Positions 42,951 to 54,748 of a stretch of DNA of 64,000 bases are shown here, in pieces. The stretch lies in the NCBI GenBank assembly GCA_039621445.1, contig CP154956.1:44373291-44437290 (forward strand), given 5' to 3'. The notes under the pieces were generated by a model. The model had not been told where the DNA came from. It was given only the letters and a program-made list of their open reading frames with translations, and ran no database searches. Every line of letters begins with the position of its first letter. Position 1 is the first letter of the stretch. The position numbers and the translations under genes were made by a program. Origin of the DNA: Euglena gracilis (taxonomy: Eukaryota; Euglenida; Euglenophyceae; Euglenales).

Positions 42951-43660
42951 CTCCAGCCAACGCACAAACAGATACGGCAACCTCTGAGCGCATACACATG
43001 GGTCACATAGACGCGAATATGCACACATTTGTGCACACAGCCAGATGCAATGGTCAAGTGGACAGTTTTGTGTAGGCTGGTCTCACAACTCTTTCCATCC
43101 ACCTGTAATTTACAAGCGATGAGGACACCCCCAAACTGGACACATCACCTTGCCAGTTACCCCCAACAGCACGTCGGAGAGTAGGGGCTGTGTGGATGGT
43201 GTGTGGTTGCTTCAGCGGTGGCTGTTTGGTTCGGCCGGAGGAGCTGCCTCTCCCGCGGTGAGCCTGGGGCCCAGTAGCCCCCTTCCTTGGCCACCAGCAT
43301 GCAATTAACGCTCCGTTTTCAACCACAAACCCCCTAGGAAGTTGGCCTTCCACAAAGACTTGGCCTCCGGGCTTGTGTTCAGCAATGTGGCCACCTGTGC
43401 CCACCAACTTGGCCTCCCCAAAAATCTCGGCCCCTTTTCAGGTAATCTTTTTTTTGGCCCAAAATCACCAGGGACAACCTTGTTTCTCGGGAATGTATGT
43501 ATTGCACATGTATTTTTTTTTTTGCAGAAAAACATTAAGTGTTTCCCAATTTTTTGTGGGGTTCAAATCAACACTCAACTCCTGCCCTACAAACCTTGGC
43601 CTTATCGGTCGGCCAACATCTTTTCTCGCCAACTTGGCTGAAGCCAACTTCCGAGGATAG

Positions 43661-43953
43661 TTACCCCATGTCCAATGACCCCAACGATCCCCCCCCCCCA
43701 TTGGAGGAAAGCTTTTTGGACTTTTGGCCAGATCTTTGGCCCAGCGCAAAGCTCCGGGCCGGAAAATTTTGAGCACAAATTTGGCCAAAAATTGACCAAA
43801 ATGTCATTTTTGGCACGTTTTGGGCAAACTTTTGTCAAAAATGCCCAATTTTTCTCACAAATCACCGAAAGGAAGAATTTGACCTTTCAAACAACCCCCC
43901 CCCCCCAGTCAGTAACCTCCAGTCAGAGGACAGAGGTTACTGGTCGTTGGATA
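43661..43953. repeat. Element with GTCCAACGACC-type inverted ends (copy 4)
   Basis: Starts ttaccccatgtccaatgacc and ends gaggttactggtcgttggat. Internal sequence (ttggccagatctttggcc..aattttgagc) is related to the 46.4- and 60.0-kb copies. Confidence 0.65.
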
Positions 43954-44195
43954 TACACATTGCATTACACTTACACACCACACTTTGTGAGCATGCTTGT
44001 TCACAGTCCGTGTATCTTCTGGTGGTCTGTATGATGGGTGCATGGAGGGATATGGAATGGCATGGATGCCGTGGGTGGGTGGGTGCGAGCTCATGTCTCT
44101 GCATTTCGGGCGTGTGCATGGGTGAGCGGTGGATGGCAGGTGTCGGTGCAATGGCCTTGCTTCCAACCTCTTTTCCCCCGTTGACCCGCTGGGCC

Positions 44196-44314
44196 CCACC
44201 CGTGCCGGGCAAGGTGCACGCTCCGGACGACGTGCCAGTGGAGCGTCCGTCCACGGCGGACAAGTCCCCACCGGAGTCTCCTGCCGCCCTGGACGATGTG
44301 ATGCCTGGCGGGGG
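44196..44314 (+). CDS. Exon-like block, charged, ends at GTGAGT
   Basis: Frame of VPGKVHAPDDVPVERPSTAD, KSPPESPAALDDVMPGG. Acidic and Pro-rich, with no sequon, as expected of a cytosolic segment. Confidence 0.58.
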
Positions 44315-44379
44315 GTGAGTAGGAGTGGGCCCGAGCCACCGCCCAGGCCCCAGTCAGTTGGCCAAGCCGTTGCCGCCAG

Positions 44380-44512
44380 CCAAGGATGGCAAAGCCGCCT
44401 CTGGAGTTGGCGCTGGCGGCATCGCTGGCCAGGGGCGCGTCGTGGAGTCTGCAGTTTGTCCGCGTTGCTTTTCTGGTCTTGGTTCCCGCGGTGGGGACGG
44501 TGGCACATGCCT
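44380..44512 (+). CDS. Exon-like block: probable transmembrane helix
   Basis: Frame of LELALAASLARGASWSLQFV then RVAFLVLVPAVGTVAHA: a hydrophobic run of about 20 residues. AG acceptor at 44378-44379, donor GTGAGT at 44513. This is the clearest membrane segment after the signal peptide. The phase join to 44314 is not resolved. Confidence 0.5.
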
Positions 44513-44660
44513 GTGAGTGCTTTACGAAGAACATATTTTTACTATTGGCCCTGCGCACGCTGGGGTGTGATCCCCCCAACCACCTCCCCCCACCGGAATT
44601 CTGCATTTTCTCCCTCTGCAGTGTTGCACTGGGGGCTGACCCTTCCGGACGAGCCGCCCT

Positions 44661-44815
44661 GCCACTGAGCCGGCCAAGAACCCCCTCCGCGGCCTCCCAC
44701 GCCGCTCCGCGCAGGAGGAGTGGCACCGGCGCAGCACGCTGTACTCCGCCGACTCTGCGGGTGGACCGCCACGCGAGGCGCTGCTGGCGTGGCGTCGACG
44801 ACCCGGGGGTGATTG
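44661..44815 (+). CDS. Exon-like block, basic/polar (cytosolic?)
   Basis: Frame of EPAKNPLRGLPRRSAQEEWH, RRSTLYSADSAGGPPREALL and AWRRRPGG, ending at TGA. The frame upstream is closed by a TGA near 44637, so a splice site or an assembly indel must lie between. Confidence 0.5.
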
Positions 44816-46406
44816 ATGAGGTTCATATACAAAAAAATGTCAATGTAAACAAGTATTTTAATGCTCTAATAGTTTCCAGTATGTGTGTAGATGTGCGAAT
44901 TTATTTCAGGTGCAGGGTTAATGGAGAGACACACTCACACACCATATTCAGCCATCTGCCTCTTCACATATATCCATGTGTACCCGAAAATGTCCACCTC
45001 AACCCGCAACACGCAACCGTGGTGGCAACACCATGTAGCCCAACCCCACCCTGCCCTCCCCAAGCCGAGACTTGGGGCCACCCGATCTCTCCAAAGGTCC
45101 GTTCCCGCACTGCCTCTGTGCTGCCAGCACTGCCCCATCGGGGACTGCAGCTCCACCCGGCGCCGTTCCCCAGTGCCATCAATTGGGAGTCATTTTCCCT
45201 GGCTGCCCAGGGCGGTCCATGCCTCTCCAAACAAATTGATCGCAGAATTTGTGGCGTTTGTGTCTGCATGTGGTGTGTGAATGTGCGCGTACGTGTTCGT
45301 GCATGTGTGCGTGCGTGCGTGTGTGCGTGCCCCTGCCTGCCTGCTTGCCTGTCACCGTCTCCTTCAGACATTCGCAGGAGGGAAGTGCGGACCGCAAAAT
45401 CCCGCATACTCCCACATAATCACGAAAAAATTTTTTGGGGAAGTTTGAAGAACCCAAGGCCTGGAAAAGCCTTTAAAATCGATTCTTTCTGTTTCAGAGA
45501 ACATGTTGTATCATTTTTGGGGCATTTTCTGCATTCTTTTCTTCATAGAAATTATAATTGAGCATTATGCATGAGTGAAAATTGAGAATGAAAAATTTAA
45601 TTTTTTTTTTAAATTTCCAATTTTCAAGAAATGCGGAGATGAGATATTTTGACCGCATAATCCCGCATAATCCCACACAATCCTGCATAATCTTCAAGGT
45701 CAAAAACTGACAAAAAACAGCTTCATAAGGCCCCCCTTGTGCTTTTTTTTTTTAGTAGTTCCAGACTTCTTTCCGCAGTGAAAGCTCTTTTTTTCCTCAT
45801 CCATTTTTCCGATTTCATCGATTTTTGTGATTTATCCGTGTTTCTGTTGAATTCTCTTCTTAGTTTGTTTGGCTCATTGTAGCAGTGCACATGAGGGGGT
45901 TGCTATTTGGCAGTCAACTCAGAGAGGCAGGGATGTTTGGGAAGCAGGGAATTTCTGGCGCTGGAGGTCACCCCACCTTTTCACCTCATTTTTAAAAAAA
46001 AATTTTGGCTTTTAAAATTTTTTTTAAAAAAATTGAAAAATTCCAAACCAGCTGGATTTGTGCCTTTTTTTTCTGTCTTTTTTTTTGGTACCAGCTGGGT
46101 CCAGCCTGGCAGCCAGCCAGACCCACCCCTCTGGATCCCCATCTCCCAGGGGGGGGGTCCAGACATCAGCTTTTTTCCAGCCAGCACCTTTCTCCAACAG
46201 GCAGGCTGGACCCCCCTTCTCTCTCGTCCTTCAGAAGTTCCCTGATGGGAAGCCCATCCTTTTTGGGTAGGTGGTGGGGGTCCCCCCTCCTGCGGAAAGG
46301 TGGTGCAAACCACCCCCTCCCCAGATGCCACACATTTTTTTATTATTTCCACACGGCTTTCCACCAGAAAAAAATGGTTCTTAAATCTGTCTCTTTTTTT
46401 AATATT

Positions 46407-46762
46407 GTTACCCACCCCCCCTATGTCCAACGACCCCCCTATGTCCAATGACCACCCCCCCGGTCAGAGGACACCTTTTCGGAGGTTTGACCAAATTTTT
46501 GGTCCCGGCGTGAAGCGCCGGGACGAAAAATTTTGCCCAAAAATTGGCCAAAAATTTGCCCAAAGTGCCATTTTTGACACTTTTTGGACAAAATTTGTCA
46601 AAATTGCCCAAAATTTTCGGCGCAAAGCGCCGGAAGGGAAAATTTGGGCATTTTTTGGGTGGGTAGGGACCCGGGTACCCACCAACCCCATGTCCAACGA
46701 CCACCCCCCCCGGTCAGAGGACAGAGGTTACCGGTCGTTGGACATAGGGGGGGGGGTGTAAT
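46407..46762. repeat. Element with GTCCAACGACC inverted ends (copy 5)
   Basis: Ends ctatgtccaacgacc and ggtcgttggacatag are perfect inverted repeats, with flanking C and G runs. Inside is the palindrome cccggcgtgaagcgccggg. Nearly identical to 59966-60383. Confidence 0.85.
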
Positions 46763-46857
46763 AATATCCCGGAAGACTCCGACTCCTTTTGTTCTTTTAT
46801 GTTGTCGGGCGTCAACCATTCATCTGCCGTCGAGTGTGTGTGCGGCTGCCCTGCCGC

Positions 46858-46978
46858 CATGCAGGACAGCTTCGAATACGACGAGGAGAACCCCCCGCAC
46901 CCGATGGGCGGGAAGGGCCTCCCGCCCAGTCGCGCCGCGGTGCCACTCTTCCCCCGGAGGCATGACGACTTTTCCGGG
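46858..46978 (+). CDS. Exon-like block, acidic/Pro-rich
   Basis: Frame of MQDSFEYDEENPPHPMGGKG and LPPSRAAVPLFPRRHDDFSG. Ends before GTGCGG. Probably cytosolic. Confidence 0.55.
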
Positions 46979-47979
46979 GTGCGGCATCAAGCCCCGGTGT
47001 TCCTGAAAAAGCATGCTGCGTATTATCGTTTTTGATTTGTCCTTTTTTAAAATAAATTATCTTTGTTCTGTTACGCATATTTCCGTGTAGAGGTGTGTAG
47101 GTGTCGGCATGGAAGGCGAATTTCGGCCGGGAAAATTGACGCCCCTGGAATAATGGGAGTCAAGGGGTGCATGGGTGGTCGACCCCCCCCACCTATATGG
47201 TATATGGTATTCTTATTTATACCTATATATCAACCCCCCAGCAGGGGGGGTCGACCGGTCGGTCTGCACACAGCCCTGCACATCAACAATTCCCTTTCAA
47301 AGTCACCTATCTCTCTCCCTGGTGGGGTCTTCTTCCGCAATGGGCCGTCCACATACCACCTGAGGGGCACCAGCTGGCAGCCCCAGCAGGTGCTTGTGCT
47401 CCCGGATAGATTTTGCTGCAGAATGGACCTCCCCAGAACGGGCCTCCCCAGGGTTGTCCGGCCAGAATTTCTCCGAGGCCAACTTCTGGGCCAACCTCCC
47501 CGCACAACGCCATGGCTACACCTGTGGTCGGTGCCTGATCCCTGACCTCCCTATCTCACCCCATCTCGTCCCGTGCCCCCCCCCCCCAAAGGTTGAACGG
47601 GAATCCCGGAAACCCTACGGTTGGCCCTTCCCTGATTTCCCGGGGCTGACTTTCTTCCGAATTTTCTGCGGCGCCGAACGATTTTGCGTTGTGCCGCGCC
47701 ATGGTCTCCGTGCCTCCCCGTTCAGCGTTGCCCCTCCCCGCCCTTGGCAGCCTCCGTCGCCCCGGCGGCCCCCAGCCCGCCGCCGCGCGTGGCAGAGCCC
47801 CGGTCGGGCCACCGCGGCATTTGCGTTGCCCAGGCGGTGGGGGGTGGGGGTCCCTGACCCCGGCCTGCATGTGCTGCCACTCCACACCTCCAACCCCCCC
47901 CCCCCCTAACGGGGTGTGGACGGTTCGGAGTGGGGGGGGGGGGCGGGGGTTGGCCCCCCCCTCCCCCGCCGCCTGCGGT

Positions 47980-48095
47980 CCGACGGGGCCGGCACGCTGG
48001 CCAGCCACGGGCCCCTCCAGTCCCCCATCCCCTACCCTGACGCCGACGGGCTGGACCTCCACTGGAACGAGGACCACGACCGAGGGGTCGCTGTT
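47980..48095 (+). CDS. Exon-like block
   Basis: Frame of SDGAGTLASHGPLQSPIPYP, DADGLDLHWNEDHDRG. CTG(47971-47973)+5 precedes it. Another weak block in a Pro/Arg-rich frame lies at 47700-47850. Confidence 0.52.
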
Positions 48096-48491
48096 TGGCA
48101 AATGCTGTGTGTGTTGTAGCGAGCTTGCCCCTTCCTCTGGCAAGTGGTGGATGGGGCTGCGGTGAGGGGATTGGATGTCAGGGCTGAATGGGAATTCCGG
48201 AAACCCAACTGCCCCAACTGTTGTTGATTCCCTGGAATAGTGGTCCAACTTAACCCCTTTGTGGCGGCCCAACCTGCCCACCCGGAAATTTTTTTGGCTT
48301 CCAGAATGCACTACAGGGAATGCTTTCCCTCAGAAATATCTTGTTTGTCCAACAAAGAGGTTTGGAAACGTCGAAAACACACTGTTCCCAAGGCAATGGT
48401 GATAGGGTGTCTCGAGAATGGGGCATCTGAGCCCCAGGATGGGGAAAGTGACGCCCCCCTCCCCCCAGGCTGTTGGGGTCAACTCAATAAA

Positions 48492-48493
<2 letters not shown>

Positions 48494-48528
<35 letters not shown>
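48494..48528. repeat. Poly-G tract, about 35 nt
   Basis: Uninterrupted G run. Length is likely unreliable in any assembly and may form G-quadruplex structure. Confidence 0.95.
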
Positions 48529-48529
<1 letters not shown>

Positions 48530-49119
48530 GGAGGTCGAAACCCCCCCACCGGGACGTCCCGTCCTGTCCTGTCCCGCCCCGGCTCCCGCTGGCGGTGGCG
48601 CCGCCTCGCCCCCCAGCTACCCTGGCTGGTACCTGCTGCCCCGCCGCCGCCTCCTGCCTGACTCCGCCTGCCTGCCGCAGTCCAGCTTGCCCCCCCCCCC
48701 CCTCGGAGTGGGACACCGCCACGGCTGGTTTGACACCGCCACGGTTGGTTTCCGCAGGTCCGCACTGGAGCCTGGGACGGGGGCGAACACATACGTTTTC
48801 ATACAAGTCAACCTTTGTGGACCACACCCCACCCCAAGCCCAAAAGCCTCTGCCAGCTGATGGGCTGTGGTGATGGTGTGCAACGCCCCAGCCAGCTCTA
48901 CTGCGGCGCACCCTGCAAACCGAGGCCAGCCCAGTGAAAGCTAAAGTTGCAGTTTGCCACCCGTCCAAATGCCAATCCAAACCTCAACCTGGAAGGATGC
49001 GACTGGTCCGTCCTGGAATCCTTTTTTTTCCATGGCGGGGCGACGCACCTCGGCCCCAATTCCCCCCACGTCGGGGCCACTGGCCTGCTCTGCAAATCTG
49101 GACCCGCCGAGCCCGAATG

Positions 49120-49305
49120 CAGCGGCACAGCGGGCCGGCACCAGCCCGTCCCCCGGCGGCCGCTTTGTCCTCTCCTTGGACCCCGTCCTGCCCTTCGAAG
49201 ACGAGGTCCAGGCCGGGGAGGAGGGGGCGGGACCGGGATGGCAGCCAATGACGCCCCGGGTGGCGTGGGGCGTCGTGGACTTTGTCGTGGGCGGTGCAGA
49301 CCCCC
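49120..49305 (+). CDS. Exon-like block
   Basis: Frame of AAQRAGTSPSPGGRFVLSLD, PVLPFEDEVQAGEEGAGPGW and QPMTPRVAWGVVDFVVGGAD. Strong third-position GC. Confidence 0.52.
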
Positions 49306-49917
49306 ATTGAGAGGCTGTGGACGGTCACCAACCCACGGAAACTGTCAGGGTGCTGTCAAACCTGTCAGTGAACCTCCCCCTCCAGGAAGTCAGGGTCCTG
49401 CCTGCCTTTCCTGGTACTACACGACCTGTGTTCGTAGAGGGATAGGAAGCTGTCAAAATCCCTGAGCACTGTCGAAAAGCCATCCCTACCTCACAAATGA
49501 GGGTTGGTTTTGTACTGGTGGGGGGGGTGGGGGGGGGAGGGTCTGGAACCAAAAAAATAATTTTCCTCCCCGGCGCTTGCATCGGAAAAGTCATGCTTTT
49601 TTTTAGGTTTATAGGTTGGTTTTGTTGAATTTGCCGAGAAAAACACCCAAAAGCACAGGTTTGGGCCTTTTTTAACTCCCCTCAAGAATTTTTCGGCATT
49701 TGGCGCCCTTTTTTTCTCCCTGGGGGAAGGGGGTGGGGAGTGGGAGTGGGGTTACCCCTCCCCCTCCTCCGGGGACTGGTCCCGGACTACCCCCAATTGT
49801 TGGACAGCGTTGTACCGTTTCACCAAACCTTCATGCAGTTTTCATGTCGCAACTGGTGCCGAAATCACGTCACGCCTCGTGATTTCGGCCTGCACTGCCT
49901 ACGTAGGTCTGCACTGC

Positions 49918-50035
49918 CTACGCTCTGGGGTTGCGGAGGAGATGGTGGCCACTGGCAACCTGATGGCGCACTCCACGGATTTGGAGGCAGTCCCTTCCTC
50001 TCAGGCGGACCCGCCTACGCTGTCGCTGTGGCCCG
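49918..50035 (+). CDS. Exon-like block
   Basis: Frame of GVAEEMVATGNLMAHSTDLE and AVPSSQADPPTLSLWPA. Boundaries approximate. Confidence 0.4.
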
Positions 50036-51318
50036 CTGGACACTGCAGCCGGCGGAAATCTTTTTAGCCCATACAATGGCATCGAATGTCCCGCCGGCCT
50101 ACCTTTCTGCGATGATGATGTTGCGTGGAATCACAGAATCACGAGCGGGGATATGGATGGCGCTCGTGTCAGGTTGCCTTTACCTCTCATACTGTCCTGC
50201 TGCCCCCCCCCCCCCCCCCCTCCGGCTGGCTTCCCCTCTCAACCCCATTGGTGCCGCTTGGACCCGCCTGCCACCGACGTTCTGGGCCGGGGCAGCGCTG
50301 GGTCGCAGTCGGAGCCGCCTCCGGAGCCCCTCGGGGTATGGCTCACCCCGGCCCCGGCCATGCCAGCATTTGTACACACGCACGACGGCTTGGGGGAGGG
50401 GTCTGGGGTTCAACAATGAGCAAGGGGTTCTCCCACGGACGAAAGGGCTTCTCCTTTAAACCCAATCTGTGTGCCCATCTCCATTTGGTGCATTCTCTGT
50501 GGGAGGGGGGACTGTTGCATAGGTTCAGAGGAAGGTAACACCACACATGGGGAACCAACTTGGTGACAGTCACAGATCAGTCATAGCAAGCGGCAGGGCG
50601 GTGGGTGTGTATGTTCGTGGTATATGCATGCTTGTGCACGTGCATGGGTGCGTGTGGGCTTTTGGGCGGGTGTTGGTATGCCTAAATGAATGATGGTGTG
50701 GACCACGTGGATTCCCATCTCGACCTAACGTTCACCAGTGAGCAAAGTGTCCAGCGCGCCAAAAGTTTAATGTTGTATTTAAATTTAACAGAGTCTTTTT
50801 CGATGCCCCCCCCCCCTTTTGGTGGTCTTTGCTGGAGTTTGGGACAGAATCCAGGACGTGTTTTTATTAACTAGATTAAAGCATTCTTTGACTGCAATTT
50901 CACCAAGTTTTTTTTTGGAAAGGTTATTTCAATTTCCGCCAAAGGAAGCCATTTGCAATAATTTACATGGCACATCATTTTGATGTGATGCTTCACAAAT
51001 CTTTTCACACTGATGGTTGTGGAGGGGATGGGGAGACTTTCTATTCGGGAGGAGCAGCACCTTTTTCCAGTTCTGGACCCCATCGAAGAAACCCAAGTCC
51101 TACAGCCGCCCAAAGGACGGAGGGGCAGTGGGGATATTTCTCTTTACAATGCTCCAAATTTCGTCGAAATGGGGCAGAGATTGGACGAAAATGGACTCGC
51201 AGCTCAAATTCTGGTCCAGGACCCATTTTTTTTTGGATTCCTTCACAACCCACCCCTGTTTTGGGGACCCCTTCCCCAAAACGGGGTTTCCTCGTCTCCT
51301 AAACGGAGTCTCCCAGCA

Positions 51319-51601
51319 GCCTTTTTCTTTCCACCTCTGCCAGACCATCACCAGCAACGCCCGCCTCTCTCTCCTCACCCTGTGGAAACAGCACGGCTGC
51401 CGTTCGGTGCAGGAGTCACCCCCCCCACCGTGGGGCGCTGCGGAGGACAAGGAGGAGCCAGAGGCGGCGGAGCAGCCTCCGGCCCCGCGCCACCCCGGCC
51501 CGCAGCCCTACGCCGCCTACGGGGCACGGCGGCGGCGGTGCTCGGAGTTTGGCCCCCGCGCCTGGGCCGCGCCTCCGGAGGGCGAAGGCAGCGGAGGCTG
51601 A
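51319..51601 (+). CDS. Exon-like block, possibly cytosolic tail
   Basis: After the acceptor tcccagcAG, the frame reads PFSFHLCQTITSNARLSLLT, LWKQHGCRS, then Glu/Pro/Ala/Arg-rich sequence (AAEDKEEPEAAEQPPAPRHP) to a TGA at 51599-51601. It could be a true C-terminus or an exon spliced before the stop. Confidence 0.5.
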
Positions 51602-52101
51602 GAGAATTCTCCAGCATGTCTGGACACGGCTCTGGAAGAAGAGAAGTCCTGGGGACGTGGCAGAGCTATCTTCCAGGTCCAGGGGATTTCTCAAGCTGGA
51701 TCCCACCCTAACACCCCCCCCCCCCCCTGGGGGGTGTCCATCCAGCCACCACCTTTTTCCAGGCAGCAGCTGGTGATAACCCCCGGGTCGATCGGTAATA
51801 ACTTACCCAAAAAATATCTGAAAAGGTGGTTGAGTATGGCCAAAAAAATGGCCTTTTTGAGGTTTTTTTTTGGGTTTTCTTAATTCCAACCAATTCCAAT
51901 CCAGCTGGATTGGGCTTTTTTTTTCTTGTTTTAGGGTAACCGACAGGTCTGCCTGGCAGCCGGCAGGACCCACCTCCCTGGACCCCCCACCCCCTGGGGG
52001 GGTCCAGGGGGTCCAGCAAGCACCTTTTTCCAGCCAACTGGCTGGACCCCCCCCCCCGGGGTCCGAAAGAAGTTCCCTGTCCAAGTCCGGCAGGGGGGAC
52101 T

Positions 52102-52320
52102 ATAGCCAGCTGGCCTTGGGGTTGTGGCCCAGCCCTGCCCCTCCACCGGAGCGCCGCTGCGCCAGCCTGGTGGCGGTGGCAGAGGACGACCCCTCGGCCA
52201 GCCCCGCCTTCCCACCGCGCCGGGCCTGGGCCCCGGCCCAGATGGCGGAGGCGGTGGAGCCGGACGCCGCCCGCGGGCGGCGCTGTCCCATGTTGGGCGT
52301 CCAAGTGGGGAGGTGTGCTG
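52102..52320 (+). CDS. Exon-like block, Pro/Ala-rich
   Basis: Frame of QLALGLWPSPAPPPERRCAS, LVAVAEDDPSASPAFPPRRA and QMAEAVEPDAARGRRCP. Third-position GC is strong. Confidence 0.5.
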
Positions 52321-52418
52321 TGGGGGGCTGCGTTGGTTTTGATAGCCACGGCCAAGCTGCGGCGAGCTGCGACTGGCCCGCCGCAGTCACACATGCTGTG
52401 GAACAGACTTTGAAGCCC

Positions 52419-52537
<119 letters not shown>

Positions 52538-52976
52538 TGGTGAAATTCCCCCCTCGAATTGCACATCGCCCCAGTTGTGCGCACCCCTTAATTATGTGCA
52601 CCCCTGGAGGACCAAATATTTCCTCCCTAAAAAATTCATGCACCCAAAATCACGGCCAAGCCTGCCAAGTACGTTCTGTTTCAATGAAATTCTCCCATCA
52701 GGCCCCATGTTTTAGGTGCCTGATGAATTTGAAAGGGTGTGACACAATGCAATAATACCCCCCCCCCCAATAATAACTGCACAGGTGTGCACTTTTTAGG
52801 AACCAAATTTCGTTGTGTGCACTTCTTAGGGCGGGTCCAAGCACCGACCTTGTCTAAGCACCACCCCCTGGTTTTCACCCATCAATCAAAGGTCATCTTT
52901 TGGGAAGCACTTTTCCCCCTGTTTTTTTTTTGTGAGATGTTTCTTAAAATTTTTTGGCATTGCAGAAACTCCTGCA

Positions 52977-53310
52977 CATACCATTGCTTAACACCTATCC
53001 TACCCCTCCCCCCGGGGGTTTTTGACTGGGTTTTTCAGAGTGACCGATTGGTTTTTTTTTGTCCCAGAGCCCCCCCCCCCCCCTGGGGGGATGGGGTAGG
53101 CCCGAAAAAATAAAAAAGTGGCTGGTCTGGCGCCGAAGGTGCCGGAAATTTTTGGATTTTTGAGACTTTTTTTTGGCACATTTTCATTGCCTCCTGAAGA
53201 GTGGCCGACCCCCCCCCCCCACCCCGGGGGGTAAAGTGACTGACTGGTTTTTTCGGAGTGGAAAGTGACCCCCCTCCCCCCCCCCCCGGGGGTCGCTAAG
53301 CAATGGTATG
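52977..53310. repeat. Inverted-repeat element ending in cataccattgctta
   Basis: Begins cataccattgcttaacacc and ends gtcgctaagcaatggtatg; the ends are reverse complements with about one mismatch over 17 bases. The sequence ctcctg flanks it on both sides, a possible target-site duplication. Internal gactggttttt and gtgaccga motifs recur at 20950-21250. Confidence 0.75.
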
Positions 53311-53489
53311 CTCCTGAAGCTTGGTTTGGCGAAATATCGAGCCACCACCCCGCCTGGTCCTCACCCACTTTGTCGGTCCTCAGACCAGGGGGAGGTCAGG
53401 CCTGCGGTATTACCACGTGTCCCATCCGTCCCCGTCGTCGGAGGGGGAAGTCGGATTTGCCCCCTCCACCCCTCAGTTGCGCCACTGAG

Positions 53490-53651
53490 CACCGCCCCGG
53501 CCCGGACAGCTCCGAACTGCGGGTCCCACCCCCTCGCCGCGGCGGTCGCCAATGGTCGACCACGGCCCCGCCGTCGCCCTCGGCAGATCCCCAAGCCCCT
53601 CCGGTGCAGACCCCCCCCCCCGATGACGTTCGTCCCGTGTCCAACGACCAC
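53490..53651 (+). CDS. Exon-like block, low complexity, before a GTAAGG donor
   Basis: Frame of DSSELRVPPPRRGGRQWSTT and PSPSADPQAPPVQTPPPDDV ending at GTAAGG (53652). Low complexity makes the frame choice uncertain. Confidence 0.35.
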
Positions 53652-54597
53652 CGTAAGGATCGATAGGTTGAATTCTCCCTTGCAAAGTGCAATGTGCTGT
53701 TGCTGTTGTCTGTTGTTGTTGCCCGAGCAAAGCAGCCCAGGAAGTTCCGGTGCAATTACATCCAATGTCCATGAATGCCTGGTTTCCCTGGGGGGTGGGG
53801 GGTGGTGGGGGGTTGGGTCGAGTGGGTCCCTCGCTGGAGGCGGGGTTTCCCTCTGTTTTCGGCCCGAAGTGCTGGAAAAAAGTTTGGACCCCAAAATTGA
53901 CCCCTGCAAAAGTGGGCCCCCCGAGCCCCAGGGGGTGGGTCAGGGCAGTGCGGGAATCGGCCAAACAGCCAGGGTGGTGGGTGCGGGGTGTCAAACACCA
54001 CCAGGCCTTCACATACAGCCCTGGGGTGGGTGGGTGGGTGGGTCCGGACCCCCCTCCCGGGTCCTAAAAAAAAACACCCGAGCCAAAGTGGCAATATCAT
54101 CAAAAGGGCAAAAACAGCTTAAAATGCCCATATATCGCCACCAATGGCCAGTTTTTGTCAACATGGGGTCCCTCCTTTTAACTTGTCTGACGACCCCCCT
54201 GGTTTGGAGACAAACATTGGCTTTATTTTTAACGACTGCCTCCTTGGTTGGAGACAAGCATTAGTGGTCGTCAGACCAGGCTGTATCTTAGTCGGGTGCC
54301 GACCCCACCCGGGGGGGGGGGGTGCCTGCCTGGGCAGGCACTCCAAGGCACTCCAAATCCGACCCCCCCAGGGGGGGGGGGGGGTAGGGCACACGGCCAA
54401 AAGTGCCCTAGCACAGACCCGGCGCCGAAGGCGCCGGGGAGCCAAAAATGGCCTATTTTCAAAGGAATGTGCCTGGGCACAGGCCGAAATCCGACCCCCC
54501 CCCCGGGGGGGGGTAGTGCCTGCCTGGGCAGGCACCCCAAGGCAACCCGGACCCCCCTCCCCCCCGGGGTTGGTAAAAAACAGCCTGCGTCAGACAC

Positions 54598-54748
54598 TAA
54601 CTTTGGATAATGACCTGAATAAGTGACGTTGAGCTTCCGCAGTATCAGCATTGTAGCTCAGGAGGGTTGTACCTCCCTCCCTCTGAGTAATAATGCTGAT
54701 ACTGCGGAAGCTCAACATCACACATTCAGGTCATTCTCCAAAGTTATC
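54598..54748. repeat. Fold-back element (150-bp hairpin)
   Basis: Arms aactttggataatgacctga...gttgagcttccgcagtatca and the reverse complement (54691-54747) leave a short loop that is itself palindromic. A clean long stem with few mismatches. Confidence 0.85.

Noticed and set aside
33000-44520. Assignment of the later exon blocks to polycystin/REJ-type receptors
   Set aside because: Composition and layout are similar, but no diagnostic motif (GPS site, PLAT, channel region) was found, so I left the family open.
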